In this document: piece by piece, positions 20,498 through 28,401 of the stretch
How the letters are laid out: the number at the start of each line of letters is the position of its first letter
Position numbering within the stretch: position 1 is the first letter of the stretch
The notes under the pieces: model-generated
Database searches by the model: none
Seen by the model: only the letters and a program-made list of their open reading frames with translations
What the model was told of the DNA's origin: nothing
Origin: a virus
Strand: one strand, 5' to 3'
IMG/VR virus record: IMGVR_UViG_3300006484_000030
Location: 1 to 34,428 of that record
DNA length: 34,428 bases
Position numbers and translations under genes: made by a program

Positions 20498-20656
20498 TTA
20501 TAACTTAAAATGTTTTATTAACAACTCTTGTATTAACCGGCTTTTGTTTCGTTCAAGTTTTAATTTATCGATTAGCAAGACCGGTAAACTAATCATTATC
20601 GGTTTGTTTTTTAGTTCATCCGGTATAGTTGGGCGTCCTGGTAGTTGTTTGTACAT
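20498..20656 (-). CDS. Ribbon-helix-helix DNA-binding protein
   Basis: 52 residues, ATG at 20654-20656 with AGGAAC upstream, 1 bp after the clamp stop. It opens MYKQLPGRPTIPDELKNK, then IMISLPVLLIDKLKLERNKSRLIQELLIKHF: a beta strand followed by two helices with the S/N-K-S-R turn, the MetJ/Arc/CopG fold. Such proteins bind DNA as dimers on short repeats. Given its position beside the 27-bp array it may control that site or the operon. Confidence 0.7.
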   Translation of the reverse strand: MYKQLPGRPTIPDELKNKPIMISLPVLLIDKLKLERNKSRLIQELLIKHFKL

Positions 20657-20657
20657 G

Positions 20658-21218
20658 TTAGTTCCTGCATGGCATAATTACATAGATAATGTCATTATCT
20701 GATGACGGTATAAAATAACCGCACTCAGCGCAGCTATAAAGTCTTTTTGGTGTGGTGTTACCGTAATATTTGCATATTGCATCATTAGCAAGTGCGACAT
20801 ATGACCAGTCAAATTGATGCAAAATTTTATTTAAATTCTCGTCATGATTATTAGCTTTTACGGGCGTTAGTATTTTGTCAAAAGATGGATACTTGCCATC
20901 TATGGGCGTGAATACTTCGACTTCATTCAAGCATTGCAACTCATACCGCCCATTGTTTAAAAATATTCCAACTTCCTTATTCTCATGTTTACTACCCATT
21001 TTTTTAAGCAGTGCTTTGATAGTTTCTACTGGAACGATCAGATAATCATTTTCAATATTAACTGATATCTCGTTATGATATGAGTTGATATGGCATAAAA
21101 TATAACCATTGCTTGCGCTCACTGTGTCTTTTGTAATCTTTATGCCGTTTAAATAGTATCTAATATCAGTTTTTTTAGGTACTGCTGTCAGTGCTAGTCT
21201 TAAGTCTTGTATTTTCAT
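20658..21218 (-). CDS. Mini DNA sliding clamp (DnaN-like, about half length)
   Basis: 186 residues resembling domain 2 of the bacterial beta clamp plus its C-terminus. Matching segments are IRYYLNGIKI, VSASNGYILCHI (the TDGHRLA position), YLIVPVETIKALLKK, VFTPIDGKYPSFDKIL (the DGRFPDYRRVLP signature) and the last strand YVIMPCRN (the YVVMPMRL end). The usual clamp is about 366 residues in three domains; here the first and most of the third are missing. It could form a higher-order ring or load onto the host clamp. Assignment is by eye from motifs. Confidence 0.7.
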   Translation of the reverse strand: MKIQDLRLALTAVPKKTDIRYYLNGIKITKDTVSASNGYILCHINSYHNEISVNIENDYLIVPVETIKALLKKMGSKHENKEVGIFLNNGRYELQCLNEVEVFTPIDGKYPSFDKILTPVKANNHDENLNKILHQFDWSYVALANDAICKYYGNTTPKRLYSCAECGYFIPSSDNDIIYVIMPCRN

Positions 21219-21348
21219 TTTGATATACTCTTTTTAATTTAATTTGTTGAGCGACATTATCGTTGATTGATGATACGTTGCTAAAGTTACCCGCCAGTTC
21301 TCGAGCAACTTTAAAAGTTTCACATTGTGCCTTATATACTGAGCCCAT
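21175..21348 (-). CDS. Small hypothetical protein
   Basis: 57 residues from ATG 21346-21348; an upstream TTG is possible. The sequence is MGSVYKAQCETFKVARELAGNF followed by a basic helix QQIKLKRVYQNENTRLK. It overlaps the clamp start by 44 bp, so the two are likely translationally coupled. Predicted helical; no family recognised. Confidence 0.5.
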   Translation of the reverse strand: MGSVYKAQCETFKVARELAGNFSNVSSINDNVAQQIKLKRVYQNENTRLKTSTDSST

Positions 21349-21352
21349 AATG

Positions 21353-21742
21353 TTAGAAATAGTCGTTGTCAATGCAGTTTTGATAATAAGAAGGCCATTC
21401 TTTTTTTATATCATCCTCAGTTAAACCGTAAATTTTTAACGCTTCTATAGCATCACTGTAATCACCTGTTATTTGGCATTCATAATTAGCTAATGAATCC
21501 CATATAATAGTTTTTATTGAATTGTTGGCGAGTTCAAATTGTATTTTTTCAGCGCTTAAGTTATCAAGACCATCCGTTACAGTTTTAACGTTATCTGATG
21601 GGCATAACATACCAGCATACAATCTTTTATATTCAACACCTGGCAGAGCTTCCTGATTATATTGCTGTTCTGTAAATGCAAAGAAAGCGCCGTTTACGGT
21701 TAGTAAATCGTTAATTTTTATTTCTATATTAAAATGATTCAT
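21353..21742 (-). CDS. Hypothetical protein
   Basis: 129 residues, mixed alpha/beta, acidic. Segments include IKINDLLTVNGAFFAF, KRLYAGMLCPSDN and a C-terminal helix pair (SDAIEALKIYGLTEDDIKKEWPSYY). The ribosome site AGAGAA precedes ATG 21742. It sits upstream of the clamp in the same leftward operon. No function can be assigned. Confidence 0.6.
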   Translation of the reverse strand: MNHFNIEIKINDLLTVNGAFFAFTEQQYNQEALPGVEYKRLYAGMLCPSDNVKTVTDGLDNLSAEKIQFELANNSIKTIIWDSLANYECQITGDYSDAIEALKIYGLTEDDIKKEWPSYYQNCIDNDYF

Positions 21743-21755
21743 AATAAATTCTCTT

Positions 21756-21866
21756 TTAGTTAAGGTTAGTCAAGATTATGCAAATGATGCGAATACCGCC
21801 TATAAATGCGACACATGCCAAGGCCGCCATGGTGTAAATTTTGTAGTTAATGTCAAATAATTTCAT
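21756..21866 (-). CDS. Small membrane protein
   Basis: 36 residues: MKLFDINYKIY then a hydrophobic segment TMAALACVAFIGGIRIICIILT and NLN. It begins 2 bp after the previous stop. One membrane helix predicted; role unknown. Confidence 0.45.
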   Translation of the reverse strand: MKLFDINYKIYTMAALACVAFIGGIRIICIILTNLN

Positions 21867-21868
21867 TT

Positions 21869-22033
21869 TTATAAGCCTGCTTTGATGTTAGCGAGTACAG
21901 TATCGACTAAGTTGTATACAGTTTTGTAATATAAATTAGTTTCCCATCTGTAATCTTTACTAAAACGAAATCCAGTGATTTTTAAAACTGGTATTAATAA
22001 ATAAGCGTTAGTTGTTCTGATTAATTGTTTCAT
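21869..22033 (-). CDS. Small basic hypothetical protein, first gene of leftward operon
   Basis: 54 residues: MKQLIRTTNAYLLIPVLKITGFRFSKDYRWETNLYY in two parts, then KTVYNLVDTVLANIKAGL. It has an AGAGAA ribosome site and is the first gene after the promoter at 22080-22107. Tyr- and Arg-rich, with no recognised motif. Confidence 0.5.
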   Translation of the reverse strand: MKQLIRTTNAYLLIPVLKITGFRFSKDYRWETNLYYKTVYNLVDTVLANIKAGL

Positions 22034-22079
22034 TTTTATAATTCTCTTTTGTTAAGGGTTAAAATCAAACTACGATTAA

Positions 22080-22107
22080 ATTATACAACTTAATTAGTTA
22101 AAGTCAA
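22080..22107 (-). promoter_or_regulatory. Strong sigma70 promoter for the clamp/RHH operon
   Basis: Minus strand TTGACT (22102-22107), 16-bp spacer, perfect TATAAT (22080-22085), about 47 bp before the ATG at 22033. This is the best-matching promoter in the window. Confidence 0.8.
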
Positions 22108-22135
22108 TAAGTTTATTAATTATTTTTAAACTATT

Positions 22136-22164
22136 TTGTAATTGATATTTATTGATGATATATT
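22136..22164 (+). promoter_or_regulatory. Candidate promoter for terminase/head genes
   Basis: TTGTAA (22136-22141), 17 bp, TATATT (22159-22164), about 84 bp before the terminase small subunit start, divergent from the strong leftward promoter. The matches are moderate and late genes may use another signal. Confidence 0.35.
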
Positions 22165-22247
22165 TTGATTATCTTTTAACTTTTAAATTAATGGCTAAAA
22201 ATCAACCCCCATGCGCTCTAGCGACTCAATTATAAAATATTAAGCTC

Positions 22248-22655
22248 ATGCGTTGCACTGCTAAAAGTAAACGTTCAGGCGTTCAATGTGGAAGTCATGC
22301 AATAAAAGATAAAACTAAGTGTCGCATGCATGGCGGCAAGTCTACCGGCAAGCCTGGCAACAAAAACGCAAAAAAGGAGAATGGAGTGTATAGCAAATTC
22401 ATGAGTGAAGAGGATAAAGCAATCGCCAATCTTGCAGAAGATAGATTAGGCAAGCTTGATAGTGAAATAAAAACCGCGCGCGTGCAACTTGCAAGGGCGA
22501 TAAAAGAGCAGGCAAATGGTGGCACAAAAGATTATGATTTTATAATCGACAGGGCGTTGGCGCGTATAGGTAATCTTGAAAAAACCCGAAAAGAGTTACT
22601 GCATGATGATAGCCAGGATAATGTTTTAACCATTATTGGCGGTTTACCTGATTAG
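22248..22655 (+). CDS. Terminase small subunit-like protein
   Basis: 135 residues. The N-terminus has the pattern MRCTAKSKRSGVQCGSHAI...CRMHGGKSTGKPGNKNAKKENGVYS, a zinc-like Cys/His motif followed by the HGG-x-GxxGNxNA signature common in terminase small subunits or their partners. A helical middle (DRLGKLDSEIKTARVQLARAI) would oligomerise. It lies directly upstream of the large terminase. It would recognise the packaging site on phage DNA. Confidence 0.75.
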   Translation: MRCTAKSKRSGVQCGSHAIKDKTKCRMHGGKSTGKPGNKNAKKENGVYSKFMSEEDKAIANLAEDRLGKLDSEIKTARVQLARAIKEQANGGTKDYDFIIDRALARIGNLEKTRKELLHDDSQDNVLTIIGGLPD

Positions 22656-22768
22656 GTTGCATTGAATATTTGGGGGTATATTTGGGGGTATATTTTTATT
22701 TTAAAACTTAACAATCCAGTAAAACCGCAACTTGTAGACTATCATTCTATTGATGGTATAACTTCCTA

Positions 22769-24049
22769 ATGGCAAAAAAGCTATATTTACCGACTTTTCA
22801 CGCTGGGCAACTTGCCGCCTATAATAACAGATCACGTTTTACAGTCTTACGCTGCGGCAGGCGATGGGGTAAAACCGATTTGCTCAAAATACTAGCTGGA
22901 AACTATAGTGCTAAAGGGTTAAATATTGGAATATTTGCACCTGATTATCGAATACTCAGAGAAGTATACAACGAACTGCTTGATATGCTATCGCCTATAG
23001 TCAAGAACGCCAGTAAAACTGAAGGCGTTATACGAACCGAAACGAATGGGCGTATAGACTTCTGGTCATTAGAAAACGAACGAGCTGGGCGCTCCCGTAA
23101 ATATAATCACGTTTTCATCGATGAAGCGGCTTTCGCAAAAGACAATACAATGTCTGATATCTGGGAACGTGCTATAAAACCAACACTATTAGACATGACT
23201 GGTAGTGCATGGGTATTCAGTACACCAGATGGCATTAATGAAGCTAATTGGTTCTATCGCATATGCACCGACAAAACTCTAGGCTTCACAGAATTCCACG
23301 CACCAAGCGCAACTAATCCCTATCTCCCAGATAGCGAACTGCTAAAACTCGAAGCTGAAAACCACCCGGCAGTGTACAGACAGGAATACCTGGCAGAGTT
23401 CGTAGACTGGAGCGGTGAATGTTTTTTCAATCTTGAAAACCTGCTAGTTGATGGCAATGGCTACGTATTCGATAATATCCCAGTATATACAGTATTCGCA
23501 GTTATTGATTCAGCAGTAAAATCTGGTAGTCAACACGATGGAACGGCTGTAATTTATTGTGCTATCAATAAGCATTATGGAACGCCTTTATTAATACTAG
23601 ATTATGACATTATCCAAATAGATGGCGCATTGTTAGAAACATGGTTGACGACTGTTTACGAAAACCTTGAAGCCCTATCAGTACAATATAAAGCCCGTAT
23701 GGGTTCAGCCGGTGTATTTATTGAAGACAAAGCTTCTGGTATGATTTTACTGCAACAAGCCCTTAGGCGTGGCTGGAACGCAACGGCTATTGATTCAAAA
23801 CTAACAAGCGTGGGTAAAGATGAAAGGGCGTTATCAGTATCCGGTTATGTATATCGGGGAATGGTAAAATTAACAGAACAAGCCTATAACCGACAAATTA
23901 CCTTTAAAGGCGTATCACGCAATCATTTATTATCTCAAGTGCTATCATTCCGCCCAGGTGATAAAGATGCCTATAAAAGGGCGGATGATGCGCTTGACGT
24001 TTTTTGTTATGCAATTGCCATCGCTTTGGGTAATGATGTCGGATTTTAA
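22769..24049 (+). CDS. terL: Terminase large subunit
   Basis: 426 residues. The ATPase part shows Walker A-like CGRRWGKTD (about 29-37), an adenine/arginine motif region and Walker B HVFIDEAAF (about 114-122), followed by a STPDG coupling motif. The nuclease part begins around VFAVIDSAVKSGSQHDGTAVI with further acidic residues (ILDYDI, FIEDKASG, DDALD). The length is typical. It docks on the portal, cuts concatemeric DNA and pumps it into the head. A repeat of TATTTGGGGGTA (22668-22692) lies just upstream. Confidence 0.93.
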   Translation: MAKKLYLPTFHAGQLAAYNNRSRFTVLRCGRRWGKTDLLKILAGNYSAKGLNIGIFAPDYRILREVYNELLDMLSPIVKNASKTEGVIRTETNGRIDFWSLENERAGRSRKYNHVFIDEAAFAKDNTMSDIWERAIKPTLLDMTGSAWVFSTPDGINEANWFYRICTDKTLGFTEFHAPSATNPYLPDSELLKLEAENHPAVYRQEYLAEFVDWSGECFFNLENLLVDGNGYVFDNIPVYTVFAVIDSAVKSGSQHDGTAVIYCAINKHYGTPLLILDYDIIQIDGALLETWLTTVYENLEALSVQYKARMGSAGVFIEDKASGMILLQQALRRGWNATAIDSKLTSVGKDERALSVSGYVYRGMVKLTEQAYNRQITFKGVSRNHLLSQVLSFRPGDKDAYKRADDALDVFCYAIAIALGNDVGF

Positions 24050-24100
24050 AATAATATGATATATTACATTAACAAAGCCCTATCATCAGGATAAGAAAGA

Positions 24101-25576
24101 ATGTCAAGTATTGAAATAGGCGGCACTGCATTAGATAGCCCATTACAGCAATTATTGATGGCGGATTATATCCAGCCAGGTTCTGAACCAAGTTATCAAT
24201 TATGTAAAACAATATATACTTATCACCCAATGGGTAAAAAGCTAATTGATGCGCCCATATCATTGGCGTTATCTAAAGCCCGTGAAATATCCGTTCCAGA
24301 TAGCCCTGAAGATTTAGTAACTGAATCATTTGAACGTCAATGGCATTTGATGAAGTGCGATAAGTATATTGAAAATGTTTCTAGGCTTGCCGCTATCTAT
24401 GGGATTGCAACATTGGCGTATGATGTTGTAGGGATTAACCCTGATACTGATTTACCCTATAAGCGATCAGATATTATTCCACCAGATCGCTTACATGAAT
24501 TGGAAATAATATTTCATACGTTTGATCCAATGAACACTGCTGGATCATTAGTGCTAGATCAAAATCCTGCATCAAAAACCTTTCAAACACCTGTATCTGT
24601 ATCTGTAGCTGGTGAAGCCTATCACCCATCACGCTGTTTGGTGGTGATGAATGAAGATCCTATATACATTCAATTTACAGCATCTGCATTTGGTTTTGTT
24701 GGTAGAAGTAAATATCAACGTGCATTGTTTCCGCTAAAGTCATTTATCAGATCAATGATTACCGATGATTTGGTGCAGGATAAAGCTGGATTATTGGTAG
24801 CCAAGATGAAACAAGCTGGCTCTATTGTTGATAACATAATGAGCAAAGCATCAAATGTTAAACGCCAAATATTAAAAGATGCAAGAACTGGCAACGTGTT
24901 CAGCATGGGTTTAGAAGAGTCTGTAGAATCTTTGAATATGAAGAATATTGAAGGTGCAGTATCAATCACCCGTAAAAACATTATCACCAACATTGCCACA
25001 GCCGCAGAAACGCCAGCGCAGTTATTGACGCAAGATAGTTTTGCTGAAGGGTTTGGTGAAGGCACAGAAGATGCCAAAGCGATTGCAAACTTTATTGACC
25101 GTGTACGCATGGACATGGAAGATTCGTTTGAGTTCATGACCAAGATTGTACAACGCAAAGCATGGACACCAGACTTTTACGCAACATTGCAACAACAAAT
25201 GCCAGCCGAATATGGTGCTATAGACTATACAACTGCGTTTTATAAGTGGGCAAATAGTTTTACAGCAGAATTCCCTGATTTAGTAGAAGAGCGCAAAGAA
25301 ACTATATTAAATTCTGAAAAAGTAAAATTAGACGGCATACAAGGCATAGTTGATAAATTAGTAGAACATCTTGACCCACAGAATAAAGCCATATTGCTTG
25401 AATGGGCGGCTGAAAATGTTAATGAATTAAAATTGACATTCCCCAATAAATTAAATCTTGATATGGAATTATTAATGGCGTATGACCCACAGCCAATAAT
25501 GCCATTTGGTCAAGAGCAAGTATTTGGTCAAGAGCAAACTGAACAACCTGCGCCTTTTGGTAATAATGAAGTTTAA
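24101..25576 (+). CDS. Portal protein (DUF1073-type)
   Basis: 491 residues. DUF1073-like landmarks: LIDAPISLALSKAREI near the N-terminus, SRLAAIYGIATLAY, RCLVVMNEDPIY, FGRSKYQRALFPLKSFIRS region, and AAETPAQLLTQDSFAEGFGEGTEDAKAIANFIDRVR, the conserved stretch typical of this portal group. It forms the dodecameric DNA gateway at one head vertex. An AATATGATA-type element lies about 45 bp upstream. The C-terminus is Gln/Pro-rich and overlaps the next gene. Confidence 0.88.
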   Translation: MSSIEIGGTALDSPLQQLLMADYIQPGSEPSYQLCKTIYTYHPMGKKLIDAPISLALSKAREISVPDSPEDLVTESFERQWHLMKCDKYIENVSRLAAIYGIATLAYDVVGINPDTDLPYKRSDIIPPDRLHELEIIFHTFDPMNTAGSLVLDQNPASKTFQTPVSVSVAGEAYHPSRCLVVMNEDPIYIQFTASAFGFVGRSKYQRALFPLKSFIRSMITDDLVQDKAGLLVAKMKQAGSIVDNIMSKASNVKRQILKDARTGNVFSMGLEESVESLNMKNIEGAVSITRKNIITNIATAAETPAQLLTQDSFAEGFGEGTEDAKAIANFIDRVRMDMEDSFEFMTKIVQRKAWTPDFYATLQQQMPAEYGAIDYTTAFYKWANSFTAEFPDLVEERKETILNSEKVKLDGIQGIVDKLVEHLDPQNKAILLEWAAENVNELKLTFPNKLNLDMELLMAYDPQPIMPFGQEQVFGQEQTEQPAPFGNNEV

Positions 25577-26357
25577 AGAAGTATTGACCAAAGCAGTTAT
25601 TGACATTGCCATTCATGGCTTTGATAGCCAATCTCGCATTGACAGGTGGATGAAGGCTCTACGCAATGCGCTTGTTCAAGAAATGCAACCAGAGCATGTT
25701 ATTAAGCAAAAACTTGATGATGCTATGGGTGACATATTTAAACGCCTAGTAACAAGCCCTAATGCTATTACCAAGCATAAAGGGGTGTCTAAATTTACCA
25801 TTGATAAAGTTAAGCCAGAACTGCGTGGCGAATTGACAAGGCGTATTGCGACATCTGCTAATTTGATTACGTTAAATCGTGAGCAAATGATAGATCGCAC
25901 TATGCAAAGGTTTCAAGGTTGGTCAACGTCAATTCCTAATGGCGGTTCAGATATTGTTGCCAAAAGAGAAGTTAAGGCATCTATAGCAAAACCACTAGCA
26001 TCATTGCCTTTTGAAGAAAGAAGGGTGATGATAGATCAAGGGCATAAATTAACTGCTAACATTAATGCGGTTGTAGCTGAAGGTGGTGGAGCAATTGCGG
26101 CTATATGGCATTCACGTTATAGACAAGCAAATTATAACTACCGTGTAGATCACAAAGAACGTGATGATAAGATATATGCTATTCGTGGTAATTGGGCGAT
26201 AGAAGATGGATTGATGAAAGTAGGCGTTGCAGGATATACTGACCAAATAACAATGCCAGCCGAGGAAGTCTATTGTCGGTGTTCTTATGAATATATCTAT
26301 AGCTTAAGAAAGTTACCACCAGAAATGTTGACGAAAAAAGGATTGGAGTTGATATGA
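25566..26357 (+). CDS. Head morphogenesis protein (Mu gpF-like)
   Basis: 263 residues from ATG 25566, overlapping the portal end by 11 bp; the upstream open frame is ignored because coupling and family N-terminus fit this start. Features include helical N-terminal two-thirds and a C-terminal segment RQANYNYRVDHKERDDKIYAIRG...VYCRCSYEYIYSL, with the R-x-DH...CRC pattern of Mu gpF/minor head proteins. These bind the portal during procapsid assembly. Confidence 0.82.
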   Translation: MKFKEVLTKAVIDIAIHGFDSQSRIDRWMKALRNALVQEMQPEHVIKQKLDDAMGDIFKRLVTSPNAITKHKGVSKFTIDKVKPELRGELTRRIATSANLITLNREQMIDRTMQRFQGWSTSIPNGGSDIVAKREVKASIAKPLASLPFEERRVMIDQGHKLTANINAVVAEGGGAIAAIWHSRYRQANYNYRVDHKERDDKIYAIRGNWAIEDGLMKVGVAGYTDQITMPAEEVYCRCSYEYIYSLRKLPPEMLTKKGLELI

Positions 26358-27787
26358 ATGAACTAGATATAGCAAAAGCTATAATCAATGGCGACATGGA
26401 ATCGCCACAAGTCTATGGGAATATGTCCCTTTATGCTTTACGCATTACAGGCACTGGTGTTGCTTTTCGTGATGAAAAATGCGATAGCGATGACAATGTT
26501 ATCCAAAAACCTGAATACGTTTACCGTAATCCAGATAATTACCTCAACCAAGATTTCTTAGACCGATGTGCAGGGTTGCCTGTAATTTGGTTTCATCCAG
26601 AAAAACAAGTATTAGACCCTGACGAATTTGCTAAACGTGTAATTGGTTCAATTATGCAAGCGTATATTATTGACCAAGAAGTTTGGGGTATTGCAAGAAT
26701 TTATGATGAAAACGCCATTAAAGAGATGGAGAGCAAACAGCTTTCAACCTCACCAGGCGTGATACTAGCGAAAGCTGTATTGACAACATTAAAAGACAAT
26801 GATAGTGTGATGAGTGAAATGCAACGCAATAATATTGCAGAGGATGATGCTTATCCATTGTTAATTGAAGGTGAACCGGCTTTACTTGACCATCTTGCAA
26901 TTTGTTTGCAGGGCGTTTGGGATAAAAGTGGCGAACCGTTAGGCGTTTCCACACAACAACCAGTAAGGATTGATTCAATGAGCGACATCGCAGAAGCAGT
27001 ACCGGCTTCACCTGAACCCAGTTTGGGTGATTTATTTAAACTCGTGCAAGGACTAGCCGCTGATGTTGCTACTCTGAAACAAGCTGAAGCAAAAGCGGCT
27101 GAAGGTCACGAAGAAGGGGTTTCAGTACTTGGCGACCCAGAACTAGGTGGCGAACCTATTGTTCCAGTTGCTGATGCTGAAGAAGATATGGCTCGTAACA
27201 AAGCACAAGCTGATGATATGTGCGATGACGATGCAAAAACTCGTTTTGATGACGATGGTGATTATGATAATGAAAGTGATAACAAAAAAGAAGTGGAGGC
27301 TAAAGTGGTAGCTGATTCTATTATGAAAGAAAATGCAGCAATGAAAGCTAAGATTGCGGCTATTGAAGCTCGTATGCCAGCTATCTTGTCTGATGCTGAT
27401 CTTAATGAGCTATCTGCGGCACAAGCTAAAGCTGATTCTGTTGCTCACGCATTTGGCGACAAAGCACCTGCTCCTATGATGGGTGAAAAGCCTTTATCAT
27501 ATCGCAGACGTGTAGCTGATATGTTCAAAAAATACAGTGCTGATTGGAAAGATATGGACTTGTCTGTATTGGGAAGCTCACTCGGTATAGCTGAACGTGC
27601 TATCTATGCTGACGCTATGTCTGCTGCTAATATGCCAGCATCTTATGGTGAAGGCGTATTGCGTGAAAGCACTACTCGTATGCGTGGGGGTACAGAAATT
27701 ACTACTTTTACTGGCGACTCTAACGCATGGATGGGTCAATTTAAACTGCCTGGTTCTAAACTGGTCGGCATCAACACTAAAGGATAA
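26354..27787 (+). CDS. DUF2213-like prohead protease fused to scaffold
   Basis: 477 residues. N-terminal 200: DUF2213-type sequence with YVYRNPDNYLNQDFLDRCAGLPVIWFHPEKQ, VIGSIMQAYI, IARIYDE, LSTSPGV and LDHLAICLQGVWD, which fits a head maturation protease-like fold (His in WFHP, Ser in STSPGV, His in DHLAIC as candidate catalytic residues). The remainder is Ala/Glu/Asp-rich coiled coil, as in scaffolds. ATG overlaps the previous stop by 4 bp. An internal start may release a separate scaffold. Confidence 0.8.
   Translation: MNELDIAKAIINGDMESPQVYGNMSLYALRITGTGVAFRDEKCDSDDNVIQKPEYVYRNPDNYLNQDFLDRCAGLPVIWFHPEKQVLDPDEFAKRVIGSIMQAYIIDQEVWGIARIYDENAIKEMESKQLSTSPGVILAKAVLTTLKDNDSVMSEMQRNNIAEDDAYPLLIEGEPALLDHLAICLQGVWDKSGEPLGVSTQQPVRIDSMSDIAEAVPASPEPSLGDLFKLVQGLAADVATLKQAEAKAAEGHEEGVSVLGDPELGGEPIVPVADAEEDMARNKAQADDMCDDDAKTRFDDDGDYDNESDNKKEVEAKVVADSIMKENAAMKAKIAAIEARMPAILSDADLNELSAAQAKADSVAHAFGDKAPAPMMGEKPLSYRRRVADMFKKYSADWKDMDLSVLGSSLGIAERAIYADAMSAANMPASYGEGVLRESTTRMRGGTEITTFTGDSNAWMGQFKLPGSKLVGINTKG
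26978..27787 (+). CDS. Possible internal start giving free scaffold protein
   Basis: In-frame ATG at residue 209 of the protease-scaffold gene (MSDIAEAVPASPEPSLG), preceded by AAGGAT 7 bases upstream. It falls exactly at the boundary between protease and scaffold regions. Lambda C/Nu3 and similar phages make scaffold from such nested starts. It would be 269 residues; without protein data this is inference. Confidence 0.4.
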   Translation: MSDIAEAVPASPEPSLGDLFKLVQGLAADVATLKQAEAKAAEGHEEGVSVLGDPELGGEPIVPVADAEEDMARNKAQADDMCDDDAKTRFDDDGDYDNESDNKKEVEAKVVADSIMKENAAMKAKIAAIEARMPAILSDADLNELSAAQAKADSVAHAFGDKAPAPMMGEKPLSYRRRVADMFKKYSADWKDMDLSVLGSSLGIAERAIYADAMSAANMPASYGEGVLRESTTRMRGGTEITTFTGDSNAWMGQFKLPGSKLVGINTKG

Positions 27788-27792
27788 TAGAC

Positions 27793-28389
27793 ATGTCATT
27801 AAGTATTAACCCTATGCAAACTACCAATGCACTTGGTGGATTTAGTATTTCTTCAACTGGTTATGTTCAGGGTGAAGCTATTGATGAACCTGCGGTTCGT
27901 TATCAATTAGCTGGTGGCGTTATTGCTACTTCTGAAACTTTACCAATGTGGGGTGCAGTTGCACTTTATGAAAACCTACCATCAAACCCTGATTACACAT
28001 TAGGAAACACTGTTGGTAGAGCATTAACTAACGCTGCGGTTGCTGGCTTTTCAGTATTCAATCAAGCACATGCTTGGATCAATACTCCACAATCTCCAGT
28101 ACCAACTGGTCAAGCTGGTCAAACTGCAAATTTCTACCGTTTTGGTTCTGATGCTAAAATTCCAGTAGCTATTGATTCAGCATTTGCTGCAACTTTGGAA
28201 GCTGGCGCAACTAACGTACAAGTTAGCTGGGACTTTACTAACCAAAAATTGATTGCATACAGCGCAGGTATCGGTGCTTTACCATGTAAAATTATTGGTT
28301 TAAACATTGGTAACAGCAAAACTGTTTCTTACAGTGGTGGTAACGCTACTTGGAACAATTCTGGCTCTGTAGCCCTAATTCAAATCTAA
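27793..28389 (+). CDS. Putative capsid cement/decoration protein
   Basis: 198 residues immediately between the protease-scaffold and major capsid genes. Sequence is Gly/Ala/Thr/Ser-rich with alternating strands (GYVQGEAIDEPAVRYQLAGGVI; VQVSWDFTNQKLIAYSAG; IIGLNIGNSKTVSYSGG). The position and size match the structural cement (gp24-like) proteins found with DUF2213/DUF2184 head modules. Surface stabilisation of the capsid is the likely role. Confidence 0.65.
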   Translation: MSLSINPMQTTNALGGFSISSTGYVQGEAIDEPAVRYQLAGGVIATSETLPMWGAVALYENLPSNPDYTLGNTVGRALTNAAVAGFSVFNQAHAWINTPQSPVPTGQAGQTANFYRFGSDAKIPVAIDSAFAATLEAGATNVQVSWDFTNQKLIAYSAGIGALPCKIIGLNIGNSKTVSYSGGNATWNNSGSVALIQI

Positions 28390-28401
28390 AGGAATCTCAA
28401 A

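Noticed and set aside
24715-25158. 147-residue leftward frame inside the portal gene
   Set aside because: Ser/Ile/Leu-rich composition typical of the reverse complement of a coding gene; no start signal.
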